The position numbers and the translations under genes were made by a program. The notes below the pieces were generated by a model. It did no database searches. It saw only the letters and a program-made list of their open reading frames with translations, and was not told the DNA's origin. This document shows, in pieces, positions 19,860-32,700 of a stretch of 64,000 nt of DNA. Position 1 is the stretch's first letter; each line of letters begins with the position of its first letter. This DNA comes from Hexactinellida sp. DTS-2022 (lineage: Eukaryota; Porifera; Hexactinellida): NCBI GenBank assembly GCA_028753945.1, contig JAPNXP010000016.1:1644001-1708000 (forward strand), given 5' to 3'.

Positions 19860-22800
19860 TGTTGTAGGCGAAATTGAGTACCAGGCGAGATTGAGTCTCA
19901 ATTTCGCCTGAAACTCAATTTCGCCTGCGAGGGTCAGGCGAGATTGAGTACCAGGCGAAATGGAGTCATAATACTTATAGAAAATTTATAACTAAATATT
20001 ATGGGTTGTTAAAAATTGATTATATCCCAGATCTAATCCAGTTATTCGTTCACTTATCATACTAGGTAAACAAAGTATGCTGAATACGAATTTGACACTC
20101 ACAAGTTTCTAATACAAATATTTATTGTTGTTATTGACAATATAGGTAAACAAGTTTGTAAAATATTAGAATTTACATAGAGATTAGACGATTATTTTAA
20201 GTAATTGCATATGCTAAATACGAATTTAGAATTAACTACTTGCAAATAAGGGCTGTTTGTTGTTAAAGTTGGGGAATTAATGACTAAGAATAAGATTGAG
20301 ATTTTAAAATATAACTAAGTAAGCAAACTAGTATCATATAGTTACGTATATAGATTAATATTGAAGACTTGACAAAAGGAATACGAATCCTTTTGTAAGT
20401 TAATTATATTGCGTTGTAAAGTGTAAATTATACATGATAATTAATTAAGTGGAATAGTTAAGTATTCCCTAGCAAAAGCGAACGAGATTATACTGTAGGC
20501 TCGTATTGCCTCCTAATAAATATTTATCCTAATCTACTCGCGAATTCAAACCATTTAACTCAAGCCACCAGTTTAATCTCCAATACATATAATTTTCAAT
20601 ACATTCACCATAAACAGAACATAATTAATCGCGACACATTCTCAAATTAATGTTGAGTTTATTGATAAGCTGGTTGTGTTGTTAGTTGGTTTAATAGCTG
20701 GTTTTGCTGTTAAATCAGCTTATCAATATCACTCAGTTGAGAATGTATAGTGAGTAAATGAGTAATTACCTTCTAGTTATGTAGTAAATGTGTTTAAATG
20801 TGCATCTATAAATTAACAATACAAAGGCGTAGGCTCTGGTATGGTTGGTAGGGCCATGGACATACAAAAGTTTGCCAATTGAATCACCAATGTGCAATGG
20901 CCTCCCAATGTCACCGTAATGGACTAACCTATGGGCCCTACTAATCCCATTCCGAGACTACGTCAAACTCCGTATGTGGGAATTCTCCGAATCTAAGATG
21001 TTGACATTTTTCAGACTACTTTCTCAATATTGGAAAATAGTCTAAAAATAACAATTGTTATAATATGCAACCAGAGATGGGGCCAAATCCCTATGGAAAT
21101 TATAGTTTAAAAGATTTTAAGATTAATCCCAGTCCATTCAGAATGGGATTGGGAATTAATCAGAAAATCTCAAACTCAAGGTCAGTGTGTGGGAATTAAG
21201 GAACTTCTAAATGATATTATTTCGAAACTGCTCTGAATTGGTGAATGACAAATACGAATGTTAATCCAAGTTATTTTATTTAATTCTGCAATCTACACCA
21301 ATTTGCATGTCTACAGGGTCTGAAAGTCATTTCGTTTCTCGTACCTTCAAACAAACAATAAATGTGTATTGTAATTATATGTAATATAAATTATATAATT
21401 GATAATAAAAATTATTTAGAAGCTTCATTACATTTTACTTTCACTAAGTAATATAATCTTTGGACAGGTGCGAAGTCAGCCCTAACTATAGTGGGTGTCA
21501 AGTGCGTAGGAGTAAGTATAGCCAGCGACCCTAATGGGTGCTCAGCAGAAAACCTCTTACACACTAAGAGGCCTTGTTAAATGTTAATTCAGGAGCACTT
21601 TCTATAAAAAAGGTGCTATGTAACGACTGAAAAAGAAATAGCACAGTAACACATATTGACTGTGAAAGCTAACTAATATGATTACATTCTTGACTGAGCT
21701 TAGCTAAAAAGAGCACAAGCCTAGTACATTGATTATCTTTCTTTTGGATACAAACAACTTGTGACCTTCATATGTTCTATATTTTGAACAGCGATTTTAT
21801 TTATATTGAGCCAAAGTAAAATCCATGTTAATTTAAATATCAATTACTAAATAGCATTAATATATTTATTATACGTATTCTATTATTAGCCAATATATCA
21901 TCTTTAAATAAAACACAAGATCTGAAAAGTACATATATCAACAAAAATTGTGTTGAGTGAAAACATAAATAAATTACAACTGTTATTGAATACTCACATT
22001 GCGATACTTAATAAACAGTCGGAGAAATGCCAGCATAAACATAGAGACAAAGTAGTCGGAAAATTCTAAACATTTGATATTTGGAATTTTTGACAAATGC
22101 CGACATACGGAGCCGGACAAATGCAGGCCTCTAGTTAGTTTTTATCTCAAATAGAGATGCGTTTTTTATCTCCGAATTACTTTAATGTAATCTTGGACAA
22201 ACACATACCTACTCACAAAGAACTATTGTGCTTTTAATATATATATTATTGTGGCTGCTTAAGCACTGCCGGATTTGGTAGCCCGCGAGACCATAGGCGG
22301 GCTAACAATAGTGCATTCTTTAGGATAAGGTTATCCACCAGTTGTAATTCTGGTAGTTCAATAATTGTTTTGCTATCTCGTAACCTATCTTATTCAAGAG
22401 GTTTTGATCCGGGGTCCCGGCTGTCTATTAACGGCCACCCCAAATAATATTATGAGGGGCGAAACGATACCTACAGACTAGACTCAATTCACAGGTCTAG
22501 ACTAAATTCGGTTAGCCGGGTGACCGCTTAACAGCTGCTAATATTGGTTAACTGTTACAGATTTAATTGAGCAGTTAACCGCTCTGTTAATCTAGTTAAA
22601 TAATATCAATGTAATTGCGTATATAAAACACTAATTTAAATTATATTAATTTTGTTAGAATATGGTAATCTTAAATATATGCAATTCCATATGTATGTAG
22701 TAAATTCCTATAAACCAAGGGTGGGGTTGGTTAACCATTTTGAGGCCACGGTTACGATTATCTTCACACTACGGTTAACCGGCACTGAAAGTTATAACAA

Positions 22801-24023
22801 AATATATAGACATTTCTCAGAAAATATCTAAATTGTAGTAACGAAAAACACATTCTTTTAGCCAAGTACTCTATTAGTACAATTAACTGCGGTACAAGTT
22901 TATCACTTCAGGTTACTTCTACACTGTGTTGTCACCAAAATATATCTGTGACTATGGGTAATAAGTCTAAATAAGATAAACAATTATTATATTCTGAACA
23001 AAATGCGTGCAAATTCACACTGTTATCCAATAATTTGTACTTCTAATTGTAAATTGTAATATTAACATATCGGTTAACTGATCACTAAAATCCGTAACAG
23101 TTAACCGGTATTAGCGGCGGTTAACCGAATTCAGCCTTGATTTAATATTTTCTGAAGGACGAAATGTAGCAGTAGTAAGGAATAAAAACAAAGCTGAACC
23201 TTACTAATTATGTAGTATAAATAATGTTCTACTGTGGTGATCAGCATGGGCGGTTGACTGGCTAACCGTGGCGAGAAATTGAATCGTAACCGTAGCCCCA
23301 GAATTTACCATTGAATAAAATATTGGGAACAACAAGATACTCTCCCCTGACTTGAGGGTGGGGTCGACACCTCCCTCCTGACGCTATACAGTAAGTGCAT
23401 AGGCGTCGTAAATGCAAAGGTCAATCCTTCGGGCAGCCAGGAAATTCCGGGTATAGTATTAGTAGCATAAGGGCAACCCTTCCGGGCCGCCCGGACATTT
23501 CCGGGCACCCGGGCGAGTAACGACGCCTATTACTAACTTAGTAAGTGGCTTAGAAATTAGTATGTATCTCAAATACAAGTGTCACTAAGTGTCTCTTTAA
23601 CAACAAACAGCACTTATTTGCAAGTACATATGTAGTTAATTCTAGACTAAATTCGTATTTAGTATACTATGCAATTACTTAAAATAACTGCTAGTCTCTA
23701 TGTTAATTTGGAATATTCCTTAATTTTTTTACCTATATTGTAAATAACAACAATAAATAGACATAATAGAAATTTGTGAGTGTCAAATTCGTATTCAGCA
23801 TACTTGATTACCTAGTATTAACATTTGGAAGTGAACAAATAGCGGGATTAGATCTGGATATAATCAATTTATAACAACCCATAATATTTAGTTCAAAATT
23901 TTCTATAAGTAATATGACTCCATTTCGCCTGGTACTCAATCTCGCCTGACCCTCGCAGGCGAAATTGAGTACCAGGCGAAATTGAGACTCAATCTCGCCT
24001 GGTACTCAATTTCGCCTGCGACA
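19860..24023 (+). mobile_element. 4164-bp Ginger-like TIR element, copy A, 4-bp duplication TATA
   Basis: Ends TGTTGTAGGCGAAATTGAG and, on the complement, TGTCGCAGGCGAAATTGAG; TATA flanks it (19856-19859, 24024-24027). The two terminal regions are related over about 400 bp in inverse orientation. Their outer 100 bp are made of AGGCGARATTGAG units in both directions. TGTNR ends plus a 4-bp duplication fit the Ginger superfamily. I see no transposase: the only frames are short, for example 67 codons at 23305-23508 (minus). A second, inverted copy lies at 45597-49760. Confidence 0.9.
22505..23135. repeat. Internal inverted repeat within the Ginger-like element
   Basis: AATTCGGTTAGCCGG... at the left and ...GGTTAACCGAATTCAG at the right, with GGTTAACTGTTAC blocks in each arm, suggest an older TIR element captured inside. 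The same structure is in the second copy at about 46485-47115, so it predates their split. Confidence 0.55.
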
Positions 24024-24118
24024 TATATGTTGCAGTGTATTAGAAAACTTTGTGTGTTTACGAACACACATGTCTATTCGTGAACACACAAAAGTTTCGA
24101 ATATACTGCAACATATAC
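24024..24118. mobile_element. Hairpin MITE interrupted by the Ginger-like element
   Basis: GTATATGTTGCAGTGTATTA (left part at 19855-19859 plus the duplicated TATA) pairs with AATATACTGCAACATATAC at the right end. CTTTGTGTG/CACACAAAAG form the inner arms. The 4164-bp element inserted in the left arm. A longer relative with GTGTATTAGAGAACTTAGTG ends is at 34796-35582. Confidence 0.75.
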
Positions 24119-24267
24119 GTCACTGTAAAGGTGTTAAACCATTTCAGAAAAGGTGTTTCGGAAGGCAACGACTCTCATAGTGGCGGAAGTTTCCATTTAG
24201 CTCACTTCATTTCAGTACAATATAATAGGTGATGAGTCACCATTTTTATGTGCGTGTTGTGTGTTCA

Positions 24268-24530
24268 CCCATACTATATTATACGGCTAGATAAGTCAAG
24301 TATTTGCTCATTTCATTTCCAGGCCAGTGTTTACTCTCTAATTGCTCGTAAAATGAATTACCTATTGTCATGGAATAAACTAAACTTAGGTTTTCAAATC
24401 CGCTAGAAACATCTAAAATACTTTTGAGAATGATTTCACATCGGATTTAACCACAATGACGTAATCAAATATACATACCCATATATGTAAATTATACTCT
24501 AGAGTCTATACTATTAAAATAAAATTCATA
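24268..24530 (+). repeat. Single arm of the CATGG (P-like) TIR family
   Basis: Matches the left arm of 9068-10059 from TACTATATTATACGGCTAG onward for about 260 bp, with scattered changes. The matching opposite arm was not found nearby. Confidence 0.75.
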
Positions 24531-24639
24531 TATTCACATCTTCGGGAAATATTTATAGGGCATTATCACCTAAACTCTATTCAGGACAGCGGGTGCGGTC
24601 GGACATTACGATTTTCGAATCTATAGTAGTATAAAATGG

Positions 24640-25600
24640 ATCTTCAATCCAACGAGCCTTTCGGTTTCGCAATAGACAATGTAAGTATATTAAATGCTTC
24701 TACTTGATGTTTACGCCTAGTTTCACTGATTTCCCTTGAAAGTCCAGTTAGGTAGAGGTTAGCAATAATAGAATTTGTTTGATTTCGGAGGGCAACGTAA
24801 TGTGATTCACAAGCAAATGTAGTATCCCATTGGTTTGACATCACCTCAAGTAGACGGTAAATGATAATCTTCAATGGCAACATAGTAGCTAGGATCTTTG
24901 TTTCTAAATACTGAACAACGAAAAATGCAGTTTCTACATAACTGTGGAGGACTGATGAAGGTAATTGAACTTATTGAAGGCCGCCCCTATTTAATGCGTA
25001 ACAAAAGAAGTTGTCATGAGATCATTATGAAGAAGATCAGAACAGTTTTGGCATTTAGATTGTTTGAGAAGTGAACGAGTAATATAACCTGAAATGTAGG
25101 CTATAACGTCTTTTGTATCATGTGATATTACAAGCGCAAGCTGCTCGAGTAAGTTACTATGGAGATTTATAGCCAATAACTCATTAATTTTCTGATTGAT
25201 AGCATCATGCATTCATAAGTTCTACTAAGCTGGGGTTACGCCATCTGATTCCTTTAGATATAGCCTCATTGTAGTTGTCGTTTTAGAATCAAATATGGCT
25301 AGCCTAGAGGGACTGATTGTTTGTTATTACCTGGATGTTGTCTGAATAGTTCAGAGCAGGAGCTTTGCGAAGGTGACAATTCAAAGAATGATCAAAATCG
25401 TGCACTTTGTGGAGGCTACACCATCGAACATGACCCTCTGGAACGCTGAATAATACACCCAAGAGAGAGAGTTCAAATTTAGGGACAGTAAAGAAACGCC
25501 TGCCAAGTAATTATTTCGAATATTCTTTACGAGATGAACAGTATCATAAAACAAGTAATAATTTTTTCTGTCATAGGATTCTCCATGCAATAATTTTTAC
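24640..25600 (-). pseudogene. Broken P-superfamily transposase (THAP9-like), C-terminal part
   Basis: Successive minus-strand frame pieces read in the order expected of a P-type transposase. YYLFYDTVHLVKNIRNNYL (25381-25590) matches the conserved D..H..KN.RNN block of THAP9/P transposases. VIAYISGYITRSLL then CQNCSDLL (24991-25212) matches the later helical and cysteine region. A third piece (24644-24883) would be the C terminus. Frames change between pieces, so it is dead. The N-terminal THAP domain is not present here, and no matching TIRs were found. Confidence 0.65.
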
Positions 25601-25669
25601 CATTGATAGGGAAATCTTTCATTAAATTTTTCATGTGGCCTTATATGAATTCGGAATTCCGTATTAGGA

Positions 25670-26444
25670 CATGGCTTACTATATATATACGGCTAAATAT
25701 GTCACCGAGAAGGCCATGAAACGAGAAAGCCAGTTTCTAATTTTCATTTTAGGATAAAATATGCGCCCTATTGTTGTTATTTGGGTTGTATATGGGGTAA
25801 TCAACCATTGCGAGTCCAATGGAACCACTTTTGAGAATCTGAGATTTGTGGTTAAGCTTTTAGGCGCCTTTTAATGATGACACCACAAATATACAAAAAT
25901 ATACAATTCGAGTCTAAAGAACTACAAGAAAATGAAAATAATTTGCTAATTTACTTACAAATTAGAATACATTTTCCGAATATATATAAACCAGCAATTA
26001 TATACGTTTTATGGACGAAAATAGTATGAATTCGGATAATACTTGTATTTTAGCATGTGGTTGCTTAATAATTTTAAAAAAATTAGAATGTCGCCATTTT
26101 GTGATTTAGTAGCCTTTGGGGTATGAAATATATCCCTATTTTAGTATTCCTATTATAAAATTATTAGAAAGTAGGAAGTAACTGAAATTTATGATATTTG
26201 AATTTTTTTTTCATTTTTACCAAAAATTGTTACCGTCATCATTAAATGGCGCCTAAATAGCTTAACCACAAATCTGAGATTCTCAAAAGTGGTTCCAATG
26301 GATTCACAATGGTTGATTACCCCATATACAATCCAATAAACCACAATAGAAGGCATGGTTTAGCTTTGAATGAAATTTAAACCTGGCCTTCTTGTTTGAA
26401 GGCCAAGTCGGGAACATACACAGCCGTATATATAGTAAGCCATG
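25670..26444. mobile_element. P-like MITE with CATGG ends and 7-bp duplication ATTAGGA
   Basis: Ends CATGGCTTACTATATATATA and complement have ATTAGGA at 25663-25669 and 26445-26451. Arms of about 200 bp share GAGAATCTGAGATTTGTGGT-type blocks in inverse. P elements start with CATG and make 7-8-bp duplications. Confidence 0.88.
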
Positions 26445-26639
26445 ATTAGGAGTACAAATTTCGACGGTCCTTTGGTGCTAATAGAAAATAAAATATGTAT
26501 AAATTCAATAGTCTCATAACAAAAACAACTACACACGTCCATATATCATGGTTTTTGTCCTTATATACAAAGTGTCCCTAGATCCTGGGATTTTGTCCCT
26601 ATATCAGGGGATACAGGAACAGGCTCGGGGTCTTTAGGG

Positions 26640-26668
26640 ACATCGACATGAACACACACACACACAGA
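26640..26668. repeat. (AC)n microsatellite
   Basis: ACACACACACACAC run at 26652-26666, downstream of the VWA7-like stop codon. Confidence 0.85.
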
Positions 26669-26787
26669 TCAATTGTGTTTTGAATATATTGAATATATAG
26701 ATAAAGGTATTAGATACAGAATAGAATAAGTTAGTGACTATAAATAGAAATATAGTTAGAGAGGGGATTCGACCAAATTCTTAACTA

Positions 26788-29700
26788 TTACAATAGCACT
26801 AGTATGAAAGCGTTTGCCAGAAGAAGTAATAGTAATAGTAGTGAGTCCACGCTTTTCTTTACAGCTGCTGCTTGTATCTAATAAAAGGCAACATAAACTT
26901 CTTCTCAATTATTGAAAATGTAAAAACATGAAATATTAATAACATTATCACTGGTACTTACAATGAGCTGTTTATACCCTTAAAAAGTTTCAAATTTTCT
27001 GTAATAAATAGTAGCACTGTTAAATATCAATGTCACTAAGTACTTTTCTGAGATCTTTATATTTTAGAAAATTAATTACTAAGTGGAATATACAATTTAT
27101 ATACGTACTAGTCAACAGAGTATTTGACAACACTTAATCTAATCAAATTAGATCACTTGTAAGTACTAAGGAGGTATGATTGATATATATGACTAATGAG
27201 TAACTATTACATAATATTGGGATCATTCCTGAGAAAATGCTATTATTAATATATTAAATATCCCTTCTACTATTGATCTTTCACATAAGTCCGTTTTGAT
27301 GTCATATCAAGAGATGCATGTATGATTAAATTTTATGTTTGGTTCAGAAGGAGTTGGTTTCGTTAAGTATTCTCATTAATCAGTTAATAAAATGAATAGC
27401 AGTTAAATTTATTAAATTATACTAATATTTAATCAAACTGGTTAAAGACGATTCTTATTTGAAATCTTTAGAATTCAAATATTAATTCAACGAGCCCTTC
27501 TGTCTCGGTCGCTTCGCGACGGATCACTCTCTCACAAAGGTCGCTTCGCGACATTTGTTCGTTCGTATAAGACACTACGCAACACAATTAACGGGCGCTT
27601 CGCGGCATTGTCCTTCTCAATAAGTTAAACCTGTGACTTGTAAATAAAACGTACTTAATTCAGTTCAGTTTGTTGCTATTTGGGAGCCAAGAATGTTAAC
27701 TAATTAATAAATCATGCTATTTACCAACCCAGGATTTAACTCCTGCATAATAAACTGTCTGATTATTAATTTGCTGCATTACTCTCATCAATATGTCATT
27801 TATTATGAAGAAGATATTATAGGTCAGTAAATCGCTGAATAAGCAAACAATAATTTTATTTCACTATTGTTGAATTTAGTAAATACAGTGTAACATTACT
27901 CAGAAGTGGATTAAGGAAGTGGATCTAAAGTTTAATGATTAAACTGACACAAATTTCCAAGCTAAGCACGATAATGGCATAATATCTCTCACTTACGTTT
28001 TCAGTTTGGGTAGCTGGTGGAAGTGTACTAACGATATACACAAATGAAACAAAATTGCTTCTTTGATTACTCCCTATATATGTTGCTGCTGTAACGATAA
28101 AATTAATTCTATCACCATCAGTAGCATTCTTGGAAGCAGTAACTGTAAGCACTATTTCAGCAGTTGCATTTGCGTCAACAAACAATACAGTGTGACTGCT
28201 ATTGTAATAGAAAATAGACCCCAGGGTATCATGGGCAATGTTTATCATGAATGTAGAACTATTTCCAATGTTGTATAAAAGTAGAAAGATATTGGAAGAA
28301 TTTCCTGGATAGATACTGTTCAAAGGAGAGCTTCCATTACCTGCATAAATGCACAAATATAAATTACCATAGTACACATAACAATATTGATAAAATAATA
28401 ATTTAGAGTTACAATGTAGGGAAACTGAAAAGAAATATCTTATGAAAAAAGTAGATTGATAATGAAATAATACAGTTGATACCCTGTGACGGTAGGTACC
28501 ATTTTTCTAATTAAAATAACCAAATAGCGTGGGCTATATCCACATTAACAGAATGAAAAGAACTGTAACTGATAAAAATTAAAGTGCTGACAACGGGTAA
28601 AGTTCATGACCAACTTTCGGAAGGTTAATGATATAGACGTGCTCACGAACAATGATGCTAAAATATAATGCTGCGCATGGCCTACTATATTATACGGCTA
28701 GATAAGTCAAATATTTGCTCATTTCATTTCCAGGCCAGTGTTTACTCTCTAACTGCTCGTAAAATGTATTACCTATTGTCATGGAATAAACTAAACTTAG
28801 GTTTCAAAACGCTAGAAACATCTAAAATACTTTTGAGAATGATTTCACATCGGATTTAACCACAATGACGTAATCAAATATACATACTCATATATGGAAA
28901 TTATGACTCTATACTATTCCAAAAAATCAAAAAATTAAAAAAAACTTGAACACGTTTTTGACACCTTTCAAAATTTGTCTGGTTCATCACTCAAAAAATG
29001 TTATACTAAACCCCCAATTTTTATTTACTATTGGTTTCACCTTAAAATTTTGCGTCTGATGGGAGAAGAAAAATTTTAATAATGGGATTAATTTCTGCCA
29101 AAAATGGGGTTTGAAATCTCTTTGTTTACTCGCACTTCATTTTCAGTAAACTGTTAAATCTTACTCTATTATTTCAACTTGCGATAAATATATTGATTTA
29201 ACGTATAAATTCCAGCTGGCTTCTATTTAATTGTAGTATTACTATACAATGGATTAAATAAAATATAACAATATAAGAAACGAGCCCTTCGGTCTCGGTC
29301 GCTTTGCGACGGATCGGTGCTACGCGCTTCGCGACGGATCAATCTGTCACAAAGTCGCTTCGCGACCTTTGTTCGTTCGTGTTAAACACTACGCAGAAAA
29401 TTAACTGCTGCTTTGCGGCCTTACCCTCCTGAAAATATCACTCATATTAAATATGTTAAACATGTGACTTGTAAATTACACGGACTCAATTCAGAATGTT
29501 GCTATTTGGGACAGTGATGTTTTTTTTGGGGGCGCTCCTTCCTATCAGTTATCTATAGAATGTAGCATCAAATTAAAAGCTGCAATTTGGGATTTTTTTC
29601 GCCATGTCATCATCACTATGCAGGTGTTAAATTATTTCAGAAAGGTGTTTCAGAAGGAAACGACCCTAGAGTGGTGGAAGTATCCATTTAGCTCACTTCA

Positions 29701-32700
29701 TTTTATAGAGATATTCAAGTTTCAGTAGAATATAATAGGTGAAGAGTTAGGCATTTTTTATGTGCGTGTTGGGGATCAACACCAACCAACCCATTCGAAT
29801 TGTATAATTCACAAAATTGTCAAAACAGATTTTGGGCTTCGTTGTGCACAATTGAGTTGCAAATTTCCTTTGTTTACTAACACTTCAGTTCAATTGAAAG
29901 TGTTAAATCGAATTCTATTGTTTCAACTCGTGATTATTATATTGATTCAACTTGTGACAGGGGTTTATCTAGATGCCTGGCCGGCACTTTAAAGTGCCGG
30001 CCAGGCATCAGTAGTGGTCAAAAAGTGCGTGATTTTCGAATCGATTTTGGTGCCGGGTTGGCACTTAATGAGGTATCGGGTGTATTGCCAGATTTTCTCG
30101 TCTATAAATACTTGTATACACAACTGTTTGTGCACCGTAGCTGTTTTACCTCCTTAAAATAATGCCGCATGATTGAATTATACTCATTATGTATTTTGGC
30201 TAATACCTCTAGGCTCTATTTTGTCACCTTCAAATGTAATTATTTCTCTTCAAAAACCAATAGATCGTTGTCGCAGTACAAAATTACCCCTGTATACAAA
30301 TTTTCAGCTTTCTGGGACTCGTAGTCTTTCCAATCAATTCTGGACAAACACACACACACACACAAACAAATTACTAGATAGAAAGGAATAATTTATATTC
30401 CCGATATACTTACCCAATTTCAAGCTCACATCAGATACCTGGATCCCAGTACCACTAATACGCTTAACTAAGTTTCCACTACTGTCTACTCCAATTATTT
30501 CCAGCTTGAACGTCTGCAGAGTTGGGATGAATAAACTGGCAAATGAATTAGTATTAGTTTTGGTCAAATTAAAAAACTGAACTGCTATCCCATCAGCATT
30601 AATTAGGCTAACATTGGTGAAATTGACTCTCTTATCTTCAACTGAGGTAGTTAGCAACAAAATAAGCGTTTGACCTACAAAAATAAGTCCTATAATCAGC
30701 AGAATTGCACTTAGCTTCATGGAGTTTCTCATGATAAAGCAGTTATCATAGCCGCAAACTTTTTACCTGTAGTCAAAAGTGCCAGTGGTGCACCTCAATA
30801 CAAAGTACAGGTGGACAAAGCACCACCTTGCACCACCAGCACTTTATCGCTGAGTGCCGGTGGTGCACTTGCACCACCTGCACCACCGTACTTTTCGCCT
30901 ATGGCAGTTATGTTAGTCAAACTAATGAACCGAATTCGGTTGATAAAACAGGTGACCGTTGTCAAATGGAAAGTTTTCAAGAAATTGCTGAACCAATCGT
31001 AACCAAAAACCGGGTGATATTATACATGCAATAAATTAAATTAATATGAGGCTACTATAAAATAACTAATATAAGTAATCGGTATATTTTGCTCATAAGA
31101 AGTTTTCTGTAATGTCAGCATTTCAGAAATTTAGCCTACTACCACTATGGACAATTGTGCCCCACGCCCCAGTTTTTTTCCTTCAATTAACCCCACCGAA
31201 TCAGCAAACAAGAAAGAGAAATATTCATTTTAATTGAATAAACACAAGATATCGAATTGCTAGGATACAGTGAACTCCCGGTATAACGAAATACCCGCTT
31301 ATAACGAAATAGAAATATTAACCCAGAGCACTAAAAGTTCTAATTATCATCTGCTTATAACGAATATCTGGATATAACGAATGAATTTACAGGTCCCAAT
31401 ATTTCATTATAACCAGAGTTTACTGTATACCCAAAGCAGAGTCTGCTTTAATAAAGGACTGTAGGCTGCCAGTTCGGGTCCTAGAACTTGAGTCCATTGT
31501 GTCATATTGATAGCTCGTATCCGTTAATGCTAAACACAGGAAATGTACTATTATCGTATACGAAGTCAAATTTTGGGAGTCCATTGGTCATATTTCCTTA
31601 TCTCAAATATTTGTGGAATGTGAGTTATGTGGTTTTCAGACCTTTTCCATATATGTAATATTCTAAAATTCTCGACTTTAGTTAGAGTTAAATAGAAGAA
31701 ATGTATTATTGTCGAATAGGAAGTCATATGTTAGGAGTTATTTAGTCAATAGTGGTTTAGCCAACCAGCTCTGAACAAGAGGAACATCCACAAATGAAAG
31801 AATTTTCATTATATACACTCGACATATATTTTTGGGCTCAGGAAGTTTTTCCAGAGATTGATGGACATGTGGACAGAACATGCGGTGATTAATGGGGTAA
31901 TATCAACCCCCCTCTGTCAAGTTCTTGCAAGAAGACTTCTCCTTTTCTATGTTCTCCATGTTTACAAGTAAAAATTCTGCGAAGAAGACTACTTTATGTT
32001 TCAGAAAGAGTAGAAGAAAAAGAGTAGCTGTGTGCCTTCGGGTCTCCTGCGTCATATCTACATCTTGTAATATGATAGGTGCAGTACAATATGAGTATTT
32101 CCACTCCTCACAACTTAGTGGTACGACATTATATTTCAGTATCTGATGCGAACGCTATACCTTGCCTGCAGAGAAAACATCTAAATCAATGTAAAAGTTA
32201 CCACCGTGTCGCTGCCTGGCTTGTCCGAGGAACTTTCTAGAGGATCCTGAGAGAAAATGGCAGGAAGGACAAACTAGAAGTGGTGATACGTGGCTTGATG
32301 GCAAACAACTTCAGAGCAAAGGGCCGAGGTGGCTTGTTCACTTGGTGCATTATTGGGATGGTCAATTATATGACCTGCACTGAAGCTTGTTGTTATAATT
32401 AGCTTACTTCACAGAATGTTGACAAAACGTTGCTCTGGTTTGAGGGCTTGAAATAAAAGCTGCAGTTCGTTGTTCTGAAAGAGGCAGGACATCAAATCTC
32501 GAATTAACATCTCCCTTGGAAGGATAATTGCTCTTGAATTTCATAACATCATGTATGTTGCTGGAGAGAGTTCTCCAACTAACAGTCTTATCCAATTCGT
32601 CTAGAATTAGATATTCCTTTTGTAATTGATCACGTATCGGAAGTAGCCTTTTTTGCCTGGGGTACGTCAAAGATTGCTGCATAAAAGATTTTGCTATGCC

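Noticed and set aside
23305-23508. 67-codon frame conserved in both Ginger-like copies
   Set aside because: Conservation is explained by the near identity of the two copies; no domain and no coding bias.
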